A stretch of DNA of 6,232 nucleotides. Source: an uncultured Chitinophaga sp. (GTDB taxonomy: Bacteria > Bacteroidota > Bacteroidia > Chitinophagales > Chitinophagaceae). Shown here one piece after another: positions 1-6,232 of the stretch. The stretch is from positions 1 through 6,232 of the forward strand of contig NZ_CALNBI010000079.1 of assembly GCF_937874145.1 (NCBI RefSeq). The letters run 5' to 3'. The notes beneath the pieces were generated by a model, which was not told where the DNA came from, did not search any database, and saw only the letters and a list, made by a program, of their open reading frames with translations. Position numbers and translations under genes: made by a program. The stretch's first letter is position 1. Each line of letters begins with the position of its first letter.

Positions 1-567
1 GAATTCAGCCTGGACGAAGGTTCGCTGTACGACGAGCTGTGTTTCCGGTATTCGGAGATCGCGTCTGCTGCGGGTTATTCGAATATTTACCGTTTGCATT
101 CCGCGCTGGTGCCGCTGCATGCCGGGTTCAGCCTGCGGATAAAGCCTTCGCGCCCTGTGCCGGAGCATTTGCGGGATCATATGATATTGCAGCGCAAGGG
201 TTTCGGGGAAAGCGTGACGGCGGCCGTGCCTGAGGCGGACGGATGGTTTCGCGGGAGCTCGCGGGACCTGGGGGATTTCCAGCTGATGGCAGATACGGTG
301 GCGCCGAAGATCACGGTGTTGGGCGGGTTGAAGCAGAACGCGAACCTTAGCGGCGCCAGGCGCATCGCATTCAGCATGAGCGACGGCAGCGGGATCAAAT
401 CCTACAGGGCCGAACTCGATGGAAAATGGTTACGGTTTTCGAGGAAAAGTAACGTAGTTTCCTATAATTTTGATAAACATTGCCCTCCGGGGACGCACAC
501 CCTTACGCTCACCGTGACGGACATTGCCAATAACTCATCCACATATACTTTGACGTTTAAACGCTAG
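1..567 (+). CDS. M23-family peptidase, C-terminal part (5' truncated by window edge)
   Basis: The reading frame is open from base 1 and ends at TAG 565-567, followed directly by an in-frame TAA, so 188 C-terminal residues are visible and the true start lies upstream. The segment resembles the C-terminal half of Bacteroidetes M23 (LytM/Gly-Gly endopeptidase-like) cell-wall peptidases. The resemblance rests on the linker DLGDFQLMADTVAPKITVL, then a compact beta-rich Ig-like domain with DGSGIKSYRAELDGKWL and a closing PPGTHTLTLTVTDIANNSSTYTL segment. In that family the zinc-binding HxxxD/HxH catalytic domain lies N-terminal to this part and is therefore not visible here, so catalytic competence cannot be judged. 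The expected role is peptidoglycan cross-link cleavage in the periplasm or envelope (family inference). The peroxiredoxin gene starts 7 bp after the stop, which suggests co-transcription. An unrelated Ig-like envelope protein remains possible. Confidence 0.66.
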   Translation, partial: EFSLDEGSLYDELCFRYSEIASAAGYSNIYRLHSALVPLHAGFSLRIKPSRPVPEHLRDHMILQRKGFGESVTAAVPEADGWFRGSSRDLGDFQLMADTVAPKITVLGGLKQNANLSGARRIAFSMSDGSGIKSYRAELDGKWLRFSRKSNVVSYNFDKHCPPGTHTLTLTVTDIANNSSTYTLTFKR

Positions 568-574
568 TAAAACC

Positions 575-1879
575 ATGACGCATCTGCAACCTGGGGTAAG
601 CGCCCCTGATTTCTCCGCCGTGGACCAGCATGGTAACACCGTATCGCTGGCCGATTTCAGAGGAAAGAAAGTGATCCTCTATTTTTACCCGCACGACATG
701 ACGCCGGGCTGCACAACCCAGGCCTGCAATCTCCGCGATCACCACTCCCAGCTCCTGGTGAAGGGTTATGCCGTGGTTGGCGTCAGCGAGGACGACGAGC
801 AAAGCCACAAGAAATTTAGCGACAAGTACGAGCTGCCTTTCCCCATCCTCGTGGATTCCAGCCACGAAATTCTGAACGCTTATGGCGTTTGGGGTGAAAA
901 GACATTTATGGGCCGCACTTACGACGGCACCCATCGCACCACTTTCCTCATCGATGAAAACGGCATCGTAGCCCATATCATCGAGAAACCCGACACCGGC
1001 GACCATGCCCGCGAGATCATCGAGCTCTGGGAAGGCCATACCGATGGTTGGGTAGATGTGAAGCCGGAAGAGAAAGAAGAAGCTGCCGCTCCTGCAGCAG
1101 CCCCTGCAACTGAACCAGCCGCCGGGCCTGCTGCAACCCCTGCTCCCGCTAAAAAAGCGGTGAAGAAGAAAGCGACGGCAAAGGCCGCTCCCGTAGAAAA
1201 GAAAGCAGAACCTAAAGCAACAGATAAGAAGCCCGCAGCTGAAGCGAAACCTGCACCTGTAGCCAAAGCCGCAGCCAAAGGCAAGCCGGTAGCGAAAAAA
1301 GCAGCAGCAAAAGCAGCTCCTGCGCCTAAAAAGGCTGCCGCCAAAGCAAAACCTGCAGCTAAGAAAGCCGCAGTGAAAGCCAAACCGGTCGCTAAAAAGG
1401 CCGCTGCGAAAGCAAAACCCGTAGCAAAGAAAGCCGCCGCTAAAGCGAAACCAGTTGCGAAGAAAGCTGCCGTTAAAGCGAAACCAGCAGCAAAGAAAGC
1501 CGCTGTCAAAGCGAAACCAGCAGCCAAGAAAGCTGCCGTTAAAGCGAAACCAGCAGCCAAGAAAGCTGCCGTTAAAGCGAAACCAGCAGCAAAGAAAGCC
1601 GCCGCTAAAGCGAAACCGGTTGCAAAGAAAGCCGCCGTTAAAGCAAAACCGGTTGCTAAGAAAGCTGCGGTTAAATCAAAACCAGTAGCCAAGAAAGCCG
1701 CTGCTAAAGCAAAACCGGTTGCTAAGAAAGCAACAGTGAAAGCGAAAGCTGTAGCAAAGAAGGCTACCGCTAAAGCGAAACCAGTTGCAAAGAAAGCCGC
1801 AGCCAAAGCGAAACCGGTAGCTAAAAAAGCTGCCACCAAAGCGAAACCGGCTCCGAAAGCCAGGGCCAAAAAGAGATAG
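575..1879 (+). CDS. bcp: Bcp/PrxQ-type peroxiredoxin with long histone-H1-like Lys/Ala/Pro repeat tail
   Basis: A thiol peroxidase that reduces H2O2 and organic hydroperoxides, fused to a polycationic tail (434 aa; Bcp alone is usually about 150 aa). The thioredoxin-fold domain covers residues 3-155. The motif TPGCTTQACNLRD carries the peroxidatic Cys46 and a resolving Cys51 at the spacing of atypical 2-Cys Bcp enzymes. Thr43 and Pro44 precede Cys46, and the active-site Arg is probably Arg121 in HRTTFLID. Residues 156-236 form a linker: a short acidic patch (PEEKEE), an Ala/Pro stretch, then Lys/Ala-rich sequence. Residues 237-434 are 18 units of 11 residues (consensus KPVAKKAAAKA), with about 71 Lys, 2 Arg and no acidic residue. 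No signal peptide is visible, so the protein is probably cytoplasmic. The start at 575 gives the canonical Bcp N-terminus (PGVSAPDF); no Shine-Dalgarno is seen, as is usual in this phylum. The gene follows the M23 gene by 7 bp and ends before a strong terminator. The peroxidase call is firm; the tail's function is unknown, and DNA binding is inferred from its likeness to H1-type proteins such as AlgP and chlamydial Hc2. Confidence 0.93.
   Translation: MTHLQPGVSAPDFSAVDQHGNTVSLADFRGKKVILYFYPHDMTPGCTTQACNLRDHHSQLLVKGYAVVGVSEDDEQSHKKFSDKYELPFPILVDSSHEILNAYGVWGEKTFMGRTYDGTHRTTFLIDENGIVAHIIEKPDTGDHAREIIELWEGHTDGWVDVKPEEKEEAAAPAAAPATEPAAGPAATPAPAKKAVKKKATAKAAPVEKKAEPKATDKKPAAEAKPAPVAKAAAKGKPVAKKAAAKAAPAPKKAAAKAKPAAKKAAVKAKPVAKKAAAKAKPVAKKAAAKAKPVAKKAAVKAKPAAKKAAVKAKPAAKKAAVKAKPAAKKAAVKAKPAAKKAAAKAKPVAKKAAVKAKPVAKKAAVKSKPVAKKAAAKAKPVAKKATVKAKAVAKKATAKAKPVAKKAAAKAKPVAKKAATKAKPAPKARAKKR
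1283..1876 (+). repeat. 18 tandem 33-bp coding repeats (11-residue KPVAKKAAAKA units)
   Basis: From base 1283 to the last sense codon, the peroxiredoxin tail splits without gaps into 18 units of 33 bp. Units 1, 4-6, 11-14, 16 and 17 begin KPVAKK, units 3 and 7-10 begin KPAAKK, and units 2, 15 and 18 are degenerate (APAPKK, KAVAKK, KPAPKARAKKR). Units 8 (1514-1546) and 9 (1547-1579) are identical at every base, and units 6, 7 and 10 differ from them at only a few bases, which points to recent local duplication. Elsewhere the codons differ mostly at synonymous third positions while the peptide is kept, suggesting constraint on the amino-acid pattern. There are no spacers between the units. Confidence 0.95.
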
Positions 1880-1907
1880 TTTTCCATCCATTTCCCTCAC
1901 CCGGGAA

Positions 1908-1963
1908 ATAGCATACAAGAAGAAAGGCTGACCAAATGGTCAGCCTTTCTTCTTGTATGCTAT
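1908..1963. terminator. Bidirectional intrinsic terminator (27-bp perfect palindrome)
   Basis: Arms at 1908-1934 and 1937-1963 are perfect reverse complements around a 2-nt centre (about 4 nt of loop in RNA). The GC-rich core GGCTGACC/GGTCAGCC is flanked by A-rich sequence on the 5' side and TTTCTTCTT on the 3' side, and symmetry gives the same arrangement on the opposite strand. It lies between the convergent stops of the peroxiredoxin gene (1879) and the gldJ-like gene (1973), so it can end transcription from both sides. The fully paired 27-bp arms are longer than a minimal intrinsic terminator needs. Confidence 0.88.
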
Positions 1964-1972
1964 AAGAGCGGA

Positions 1973-3523
1973 TTAGCGTTTCTGGCGCTGGGCACGGAAA
2001 ACCTGGCCCGTTTTAAATTTGTTCCCTTCAGGGCTACCCACACGGTCCATCGCGCAGCGGAAACCTACGGTGTTGGTCGCCATATCTTCCTGCATGTAAC
2101 GGCGCGTGCCGGGAGAAAGCCAGTAAGCACGGTCGTTCCAGCTACCACCTTTGATCACACGGGATTTATCGTTGATCAGGGTTGTTACGCCGTAACCATA
2201 TTCCACCAGCGACAGGCTGTCACCATCGAGGTAGTTGATCACGTCGCCTTTCTGGTAGTTCAGGCGGCTGGCGGATTCTTCATCCGTAACATCACGCATT
2301 TTCAGCGTACCCAGGCTGTCTTTTTCGAACTCCTTGTCTGCATTCTGATATATCGTCTGGAACTTGTTACCGCGGAAGTAGTTGAAGTCGTCGCCATCGA
2401 TGGTGGTCAACGGCCTGTAAACGTCCTGCACCCATTCGCTTACGTTGCCGGACATGTTGTACACGCCGAAGTTGTTGGGGAAGAAGGAACGAACGGGACC
2501 GGGGATTGAAGCACGGTCGTTCAGGCCGCCTGCCATACCCATGTTGTCACCCGAGCCACGCTTGAAGTTCGCCAGGAACTGGCCCTGCCAGTTGCCGCGG
2601 CGGATATCGCGGAGGCCTGCGTTGTTGGTGCCCCAGGAATAGATCTGTTTGTTGAGGATCAACTCTTCACCACGTTTGCCTTCTTTCTTGGAAGGATTCG
2701 GGTTCTGACCGATATATCCGAGCGCTGCGTACTCCCATTCAGCCTCCGTGGGCAGGCGGTAAGCCGGCAGCATGATACCGTCTTCGAACTGCGCGCCGCG
2801 GGGAGATCCGTCGGGGTTGGCGAATTGTTTCTTTGCGGATTTGGACATCTTGCCCGGCGTGCCTTCGTAAAGGCCCGCGAGGTAAGATTTGGAATCGAAC
2901 GTGTTATCGTCGGCCTGGTTCATGATGTCGGCCTGGGAAAGAAGCCCGGCGTCCATGAGGAGCTTTTCGTTTACACGGTTGGAACGCCATTTGGCATAGT
3001 CGGTCGCCTGTTTCCAGGAGACGCCTACCACCGGGTAGTCGTTGTACGCGGGGTGACGGAAGTAATATTCCACCAGGGGCTCGTTGTAAGCCAGCTCGCT
3101 ACGCCAAACCAGGGAGTCGGGCAGCGCGCCGCGGTATACGTCCGGGAAAGATTCCCCGTATACACGATTGAGCCAGTACAGGTACTCGCGGTAGTTCACG
3201 TTGGAAACTTCGTTCTCGTCGATATAGAACGACGACACCGTAATACGGCGGGGGATATTGTTCCAGTCGCCCATCACATCCTGCTCCGTGGCGCCCATGG
3301 CGAATGTACCGCCCTGGACGAAAACAAGTCCGGGACCAGTGAACTGGTCCTTGCTCTTGGCAACGGAGAAACCGCCCATTTTGGGATCATTATAGTTCCA
3401 GCCCGTAGCGGACGAAGATTCTTTCTTCTTCCCGAACAGCCCGCCGCCGTTCTTGCTGCAGGCAGACATCGACATCATCACGCCGGCGCCTACAATCAAG
3501 GATAAGGAGGTTAATCTGTGCAT
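1973..3523 (-). CDS. gldJ: GldJ-like gliding motility/T9SS lipoprotein (SUMF1 domain)
   Basis: Complete 516-aa gene. Residues 1-21 form a lipoprotein signal peptide with lipobox MSAC and lipidated Cys22, followed by a Gly/Lys/Ser-rich linker. TGWNYNDPKMGGF (40-52) is typical of GldJ rather than GldK, as far as I recall these families. The SUMF1/formylglycine-generating-enzyme-like fold spans about 62-493, with GGTFAMGATEQD (71-82), YRLPTEAEWEYAALG (255-269), FGVYNMSGNVSEWVQD (352-367), IKGGSWNDRAYW (457-468) and TVGFRCAMD (485-493). The only cysteines are Cys22 and Cys490. The two catalytic cysteines that follow the GGS motif in true formylglycine-generating enzymes are replaced, so the domain is probably structural. 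In Flavobacterium johnsoniae GldJ is an outer-membrane lipoprotein needed for gliding and for stability of the T9SS component GldK. The divergent porU neighbour supports gldJ, because gldJ, porU and porV are neighbours in that species. The basic C-terminal tail (497-516) is outside the core fold. GldK is the main alternative. Confidence 0.87.
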   Translation of the reverse strand: MHRLTSLSLIVGAGVMMSMSACSKNGGGLFGKKKESSSATGWNYNDPKMGGFSVAKSKDQFTGPGLVFVQGGTFAMGATEQDVMGDWNNIPRRITVSSFYIDENEVSNVNYREYLYWLNRVYGESFPDVYRGALPDSLVWRSELAYNEPLVEYYFRHPAYNDYPVVGVSWKQATDYAKWRSNRVNEKLLMDAGLLSQADIMNQADDNTFDSKSYLAGLYEGTPGKMSKSAKKQFANPDGSPRGAQFEDGIMLPAYRLPTEAEWEYAALGYIGQNPNPSKKEGKRGEELILNKQIYSWGTNNAGLRDIRRGNWQGQFLANFKRGSGDNMGMAGGLNDRASIPGPVRSFFPNNFGVYNMSGNVSEWVQDVYRPLTTIDGDDFNYFRGNKFQTIYQNADKEFEKDSLGTLKMRDVTDEESASRLNYQKGDVINYLDGDSLSLVEYGYGVTTLINDKSRVIKGGSWNDRAYWLSPGTRRYMQEDMATNTVGFRCAMDRVGSPEGNKFKTGQVFRAQRQKR

Positions 3524-3573
3524 GCGATAACAGCTTTTGATCGATACAATTTAGGTATTCAAATAGGTAAACG

Positions 3574-3603
3574 CAAATGTAATTCTTTTTATTTTATAGC
3601 AAA
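3574..3603 (-). promoter_or_regulatory. Bacteroidetes-type promoter for the gldJ-like gene
   Basis: Read on the minus strand, a -33 element TTTG (3600-3603, within TTTTTG) is followed after 18 nt by TACATTTG (3574-3581), an exact match to the Bacteroidetes -7 consensus TAnnTTTG. Transcription would start near 3567, giving a leader of roughly 45 nt before the ATG at 3523. No Shine-Dalgarno sequence is seen in that leader. Confidence 0.72.
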
Positions 3604-3611
3604 AATAAATA

Positions 3612-3625
3612 ATCTGTAAACAGAT
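3612..3625. promoter_or_regulatory. 14-bp palindrome between divergent promoters (candidate operator)
   Basis: ATCTGT-AA-ACAGAT forms perfect 6-bp arms with a 2-nt spacer. It lies just upstream of both -33 elements, about 8 bp from the gldJ-side box and 14 bp from the porU-side box, where a dimeric regulator could act on both genes. A palindrome of this length can arise by chance in AT-rich DNA, so the operator role is inference only. Confidence 0.35.
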
Positions 3626-3639
3626 GCGTGTAACGGGCG

Positions 3640-3670
3640 TTGTGAAACTCCCTGATATATATTAGGTTTG
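3640..3670 (+). promoter_or_regulatory. Bacteroidetes-type promoter for porU
   Basis: TTG (3640-3642) is separated by 20 nt from TAGGTTTG (3663-3670), an exact TAnnTTTG -7 match at the normal spacing. The predicted start near 3676 leaves a leader of about 18 nt before the ATG at 3694. An out-of-frame ATG at 3672 would lie at or before the transcription start, which supports 3694 as the start codon. Confidence 0.73.
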
Positions 3671-3693
3671 TATGATACAAGCTTTCCGCCTTT

Positions 3694-6232
3694 ATGCCCA
3701 CCGCCCCCCGGAAAAACAGGCTATTCGCCCTGGTTATCTGCCTGCTCCCCGCCCTGAATTCGGCGGCGCAAAGGCATTATGCCAGCCGGTCGGTGCTCGC
3801 GGATGGAGACTGGCGGAAGATATCCGTGCCCCGCGCCGGCGTGTACCGCATCTCAGTGCAGCAACTCCAGGCCTGGGGCCTGCCCGCGGAAGGGAAACCC
3901 TCCTCCTCCGTCCGCCTCTTCGGCTCCGGCTGCGCCATGATCCCGGAAGATAATGCCATCCCCCGGCCCGACGACCTCCCCGAAACTGCGATCGCGGTGG
4001 CCGACGGCGGCGACGGTATCTTAAACGGCCCGGATTACATTTTATTTTATGCCCCCGGGCCCCTCCGCTGGCGATATGCCGCCGGGTCCTGGGAGCACGT
4101 ACCGCATCTCTATGCGGATTCCGCCGTTTACTATATCACCCTGGGAAGCGGAGGGCGCCGCATTGCAGAAGCGCCCCCGGGCCCGGCGGTTAGCATTTTT
4201 CAAAAAGATTACGATTACCGGGAAGTGTATGAAACGGAGCGGCATAATATATTGTCCGGCGGCAGGGAATGGTTCGGCGACCGCTTTTCGTCGCTCCCGG
4301 AAGACGCCCTGGTGCGGACGTACCCCGTCAGCATGCCGAACGGCCTGGCGGACGCGGTGTTGAAAGTGCGCGTGGCGGCGCGGTCGTCCTCCGCCGTCAA
4401 ATTCGATATCTCCGCCGGCGGGCAATTGCAGGGAACGCTCTTCCCGCCACCCGTACCCGGCAATATCTTCGATACCTATGCTTCAACGGCCAGTGGCGCT
4501 TATACCGTCAATCCCACCGCTAGTTTCACGATTTCCTTCGCGGGAAACGCCAGCGCACAGGGATGGCTGGATTATTATGCCGTGGAAGGCCGCGCCCCGC
4601 TGACACTTCCGGCCGCGGGAGCATTGCTCTTCCGCGATGGGAAAGATGTAGGGCCGGGGCGGGATAAAGGATTCGCGATCGCCGGGGCAGATGCGGGCAC
4701 AACGGTTTGGGACGTCTCCGAACCGCAACGCCCGGTGCAATTACCAGCTGCGGTTGTAAACAATGAATTGCGTTTTTCCCGCGAAGCGGGCATATGGAGA
4801 GAATTCGCGGCATTTAAACCGGAAGGGCTGCCTGTTCCGGATTACATCGGGCCTGTAGCGAACCAGGACCTCCACGGTCAGGCGCCGGTGCAGATACTGG
4901 TCATCACCCCGCTGGCTTTCCTGCCGCAGGCGGAAAAACTGGCGGCATGGCGCAGGGAACATACCGGGCTGAGCGTGGCTTGTGTTCCCACTAACCTGAT
5001 CTGGAATGAGTTCGGCGGCGGGATCGCGGAGCCCGCTGCATTGCGGGATTTTCTCAAAATGCACTACGACCGCCAGGCATTGCGATTCGTGCTGTTGATG
5101 GGCCGCGCCGGGTATCAATATAAGAACGCCGCGCCCGAATGGGTGCCTGTCTGGCAAAGCCCTGCCTCCCTGCACGGTTTAAATACCCATCCCTCCGACG
5201 ATTTTTACGGCTTCCTCGACGATAACGACGATATCTCCCGCCACGGTTCCCTCCTGGATGTGGCCATTGGCCGCCTTCCCGTGACAAACGCGGAAGAAGC
5301 GGAAGCCGTGGTCAATAAAATCATCCGGTACGAATCGCCCCGCACTTTCGGCGACTGGCGGCAGGAGCTCACGTTCGTGGCCGACGATGAAGACAACAAC
5401 CTGCACTTCGATGACGCGGAAATGGTGGCGCAGATGGTGGCGGAGGAGTCTCCCGGCTTTCATATCCAAAAAATCTACCTCGACGCTTTTCCGCAGGTTG
5501 CGGGTTCCTCCGGCAGCCGTTACCCCGCCGTAAACGACGCCATCCGCCAGCGGATGAGCACCGGCAACCTTATCTGGAATTACAGCGGCCATGGCAGCGC
5601 TTTGCGGCTGGCTGAAGAGGCGGTGCTGAGCGAGGCTTCCACGGCGGAATGGGAAAATGGGGACCGGCCGCCCGTGCTGGTCACGGCCACCTGCGACTTC
5701 GGGCCTTTCGACCAGCCGGAGATTTCGCCGCTGGGCGGGCAGTTGCTGCTCCGCGAAACCGGTGGCGCCATCGCTTTGCTGACGACTACCCGTGCCGTGC
5801 TGGCCGCTTCCAATAAAGTGATGAATGCCAATTACTTCCGCGAAGCCCTCCGCCCAGGCGCTTCAGGGAAAATGCCGCTCCTCGGCGAAGGTGCGATGCG
5901 CGCCAAAAATGCGACCTACGCCCAGTCTGCCGATGTGGTCAACAACCGGAAGTTCCAGCTCCTGGGCGACCCCGCGATGGCGATCGCTTTCCCGCAGCAG
6001 CGCGTGTTCCTGGACTCGGTGAACGGCCAGCCCGCCCGCGATTCGGATTCGCTGAAGGCGCTGGGCTTTTATCGTTTGTCGGGCAGTGTGCGGGATGCGG
6101 GCGGTAGCGTGATGACGGGTTTCAACGGGCGTGTGAGCATCGCCGTTCATGATGCGCCGGGATTGAAGTACACCCGCGCCAACGATCCCGGCAGCCGGCA
6201 GGCGGCTTTCGGGGACGACGACCGGGCGCTGT
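3694..6232 (+). CDS. porU: PorU, type IX secretion signal peptidase (C25 gingipain family), 3' truncated by window edge
   Basis: PorU is the cell-surface cysteine protease that cleaves the C-terminal T9SS signal from cargo and, in Porphyromonas, helps attach it to A-LPS. The frame is open from ATG 3694 to the window end (846 residues, last codon partial). The family is usually about 1100-1300 aa, so the C-terminus is missing. Residues 1-25 are a signal peptide (R6, K7 and R9, a hydrophobic core, probable cleavage after Ala25). A PorU-type N-terminal region runs to about 390. The C25 domain covers about 398-765: WNEFGGG (437-443), RDFLKMHYDR (451-460), SDDFYGFLDDNDD (501-513), AIGRLP, and ADDEDNNLH (563-571). 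The putative catalytic His633 lies in NYSGHGS and Cys667 in TATCDFGPFD, a 34-residue spacing close to that of gingipain RgpB. LLGDPAM (756-762) closes the domain, and a beta-sandwich (SGSVRDAGG...MTGFNG) follows. The gene is divergent from the gldJ-like gene; porV would be expected downstream, outside the window. Confidence 0.93.
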   Translation, partial: MPTAPRKNRLFALVICLLPALNSAAQRHYASRSVLADGDWRKISVPRAGVYRISVQQLQAWGLPAEGKPSSSVRLFGSGCAMIPEDNAIPRPDDLPETAIAVADGGDGILNGPDYILFYAPGPLRWRYAAGSWEHVPHLYADSAVYYITLGSGGRRIAEAPPGPAVSIFQKDYDYREVYETERHNILSGGREWFGDRFSSLPEDALVRTYPVSMPNGLADAVLKVRVAARSSSAVKFDISAGGQLQGTLFPPPVPGNIFDTYASTASGAYTVNPTASFTISFAGNASAQGWLDYYAVEGRAPLTLPAAGALLFRDGKDVGPGRDKGFAIAGADAGTTVWDVSEPQRPVQLPAAVVNNELRFSREAGIWREFAAFKPEGLPVPDYIGPVANQDLHGQAPVQILVITPLAFLPQAEKLAAWRREHTGLSVACVPTNLIWNEFGGGIAEPAALRDFLKMHYDRQALRFVLLMGRAGYQYKNAAPEWVPVWQSPASLHGLNTHPSDDFYGFLDDNDDISRHGSLLDVAIGRLPVTNAEEAEAVVNKIIRYESPRTFGDWRQELTFVADDEDNNLHFDDAEMVAQMVAEESPGFHIQKIYLDAFPQVAGSSGSRYPAVNDAIRQRMSTGNLIWNYSGHGSALRLAEEAVLSEASTAEWENGDRPPVLVTATCDFGPFDQPEISPLGGQLLLRETGGAIALLTTTRAVLAASNKVMNANYFREALRPGASGKMPLLGEGAMRAKNATYAQSADVVNNRKFQLLGDPAMAIAFPQQRVFLDSVNGQPARDSDSLKALGFYRLSGSVRDAGGSVMTGFNGRVSIAVHDAPGLKYTRANDPGSRQAAFGDDDRAL

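Noticed and set aside
1..6. Window begins exactly at an EcoRI-type site (GAATTC), suggesting a clone edge.
   Set aside because: The same hexamer occurs inside porU (near 3756 and at 4800), and the other window end is not such a site, so this is not evidence of a junction.
524..552. TTG-N18-TACTTTG just before the peroxiredoxin gene, as a possible separate promoter.
   Set aside because: The -7 element has one base too few between TA and TTTG, and it lies inside the preceding coding region. Too weak to list.
1283..1876. Regular 33-bp repeats considered as a CRISPR array.
   Set aside because: The units abut without spacers, stay in frame, and encode a continuous 11-residue peptide pattern.
919..1887. 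Long open frame on the minus strand (322 codons) opposite the repeat tail, giving a hydrophobic Phe/Ala-rich product.
   Set aside because: It mirrors the 33-bp repeat: a periodic sequence without a stop in one unit stays open throughout. The plus strand encodes a recognisable peroxiredoxin, and this frame has no family resemblance.
1891..1908. Small hairpin TTTCCC-N6-GGGAAA after the peroxiredoxin stop.
   Set aside because: Only 6-bp arms with no T-run after it, and it sits next to a far stronger terminator.
2825..3505. A 226-codon open frame on the plus strand inside gldJ.
   Set aside because: It is antisense to a complete gene with a clear lipoprotein signal and SUMF1 motifs, and its product resembles nothing I recognise.
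3672..3953. Open frame starting at ATG 3672 near the porU promoter.
   Set aside because: It is out of frame with porU, its ATG falls at or before the predicted transcription start, and its product looks like a frame-shadow of the GC-rich gene.
4042..6150. Many minus-strand frames of 60-150 codons opposite porU.
   Set aside because: They overlap one another and the porU frame, which is continuous and carries family motifs. They are typical shadows in GC-rich coding DNA.

Overview
The window looks like a chromosomal segment of a gliding-type Bacteroidetes bacterium, probably a GC-rich member of the Chitinophagaceae (genus-level placement is inference). The evidence is a GldJ-type SUMF1 lipoprotein next to a PorU-type C25 protease, which belong to the gliding and type IX secretion (T9SS) machinery known only from this phylum. 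Two promoters also match the phylum-specific TTG/TTTG...TAnnTTTG pattern, and Shine-Dalgarno sequences are absent.

Layout: (1) 1-567 (+) is the 3' end of an envelope protein, most likely an M23-family peptidase with an Ig-like C-terminus. (2) Seven bases later, 575-1879 (+) encodes a Bcp/PrxQ-type peroxiredoxin. An unusual Lys/Ala/Pro-rich, histone-H1-like tail of about 270 residues follows the catalytic domain, and its last 198 residues are 18 tandem 11-residue units (33 bp each). (3) 1908-1963 is a perfect 27-bp-arm palindrome, a good bidirectional terminator between converging genes. (4) 1973-3523 (-) is a complete gldJ-like gene. (5) A 170-bp divergent intergenic region (3524-3693) holds one Bacteroidetes-type promoter facing each way and a 14-bp palindrome between them. 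(6) 3694 to the window end (+) is porU, complete at the 5' end with its His/Cys catalytic pair present, and cut by the window edge after 846 residues.

How they work together: GldJ (outer-membrane lipoprotein) and PorU (cell-surface C25 protease that removes the T9SS C-terminal signal from cargo) serve the same secretion/gliding system, and the shared control region may coordinate them. The M23 peptidase and the peroxiredoxin look co-transcribed and are separated from the T9SS genes by the terminator.

The most unusual item is the peroxiredoxin with the long polycationic repeat tail, which may tether a peroxide-detoxifying enzyme to DNA or another polyanion. No tRNA, rRNA, insertion sequence, CRISPR array or phage gene was seen. 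No gene-free stretch exceeds 300 bp.
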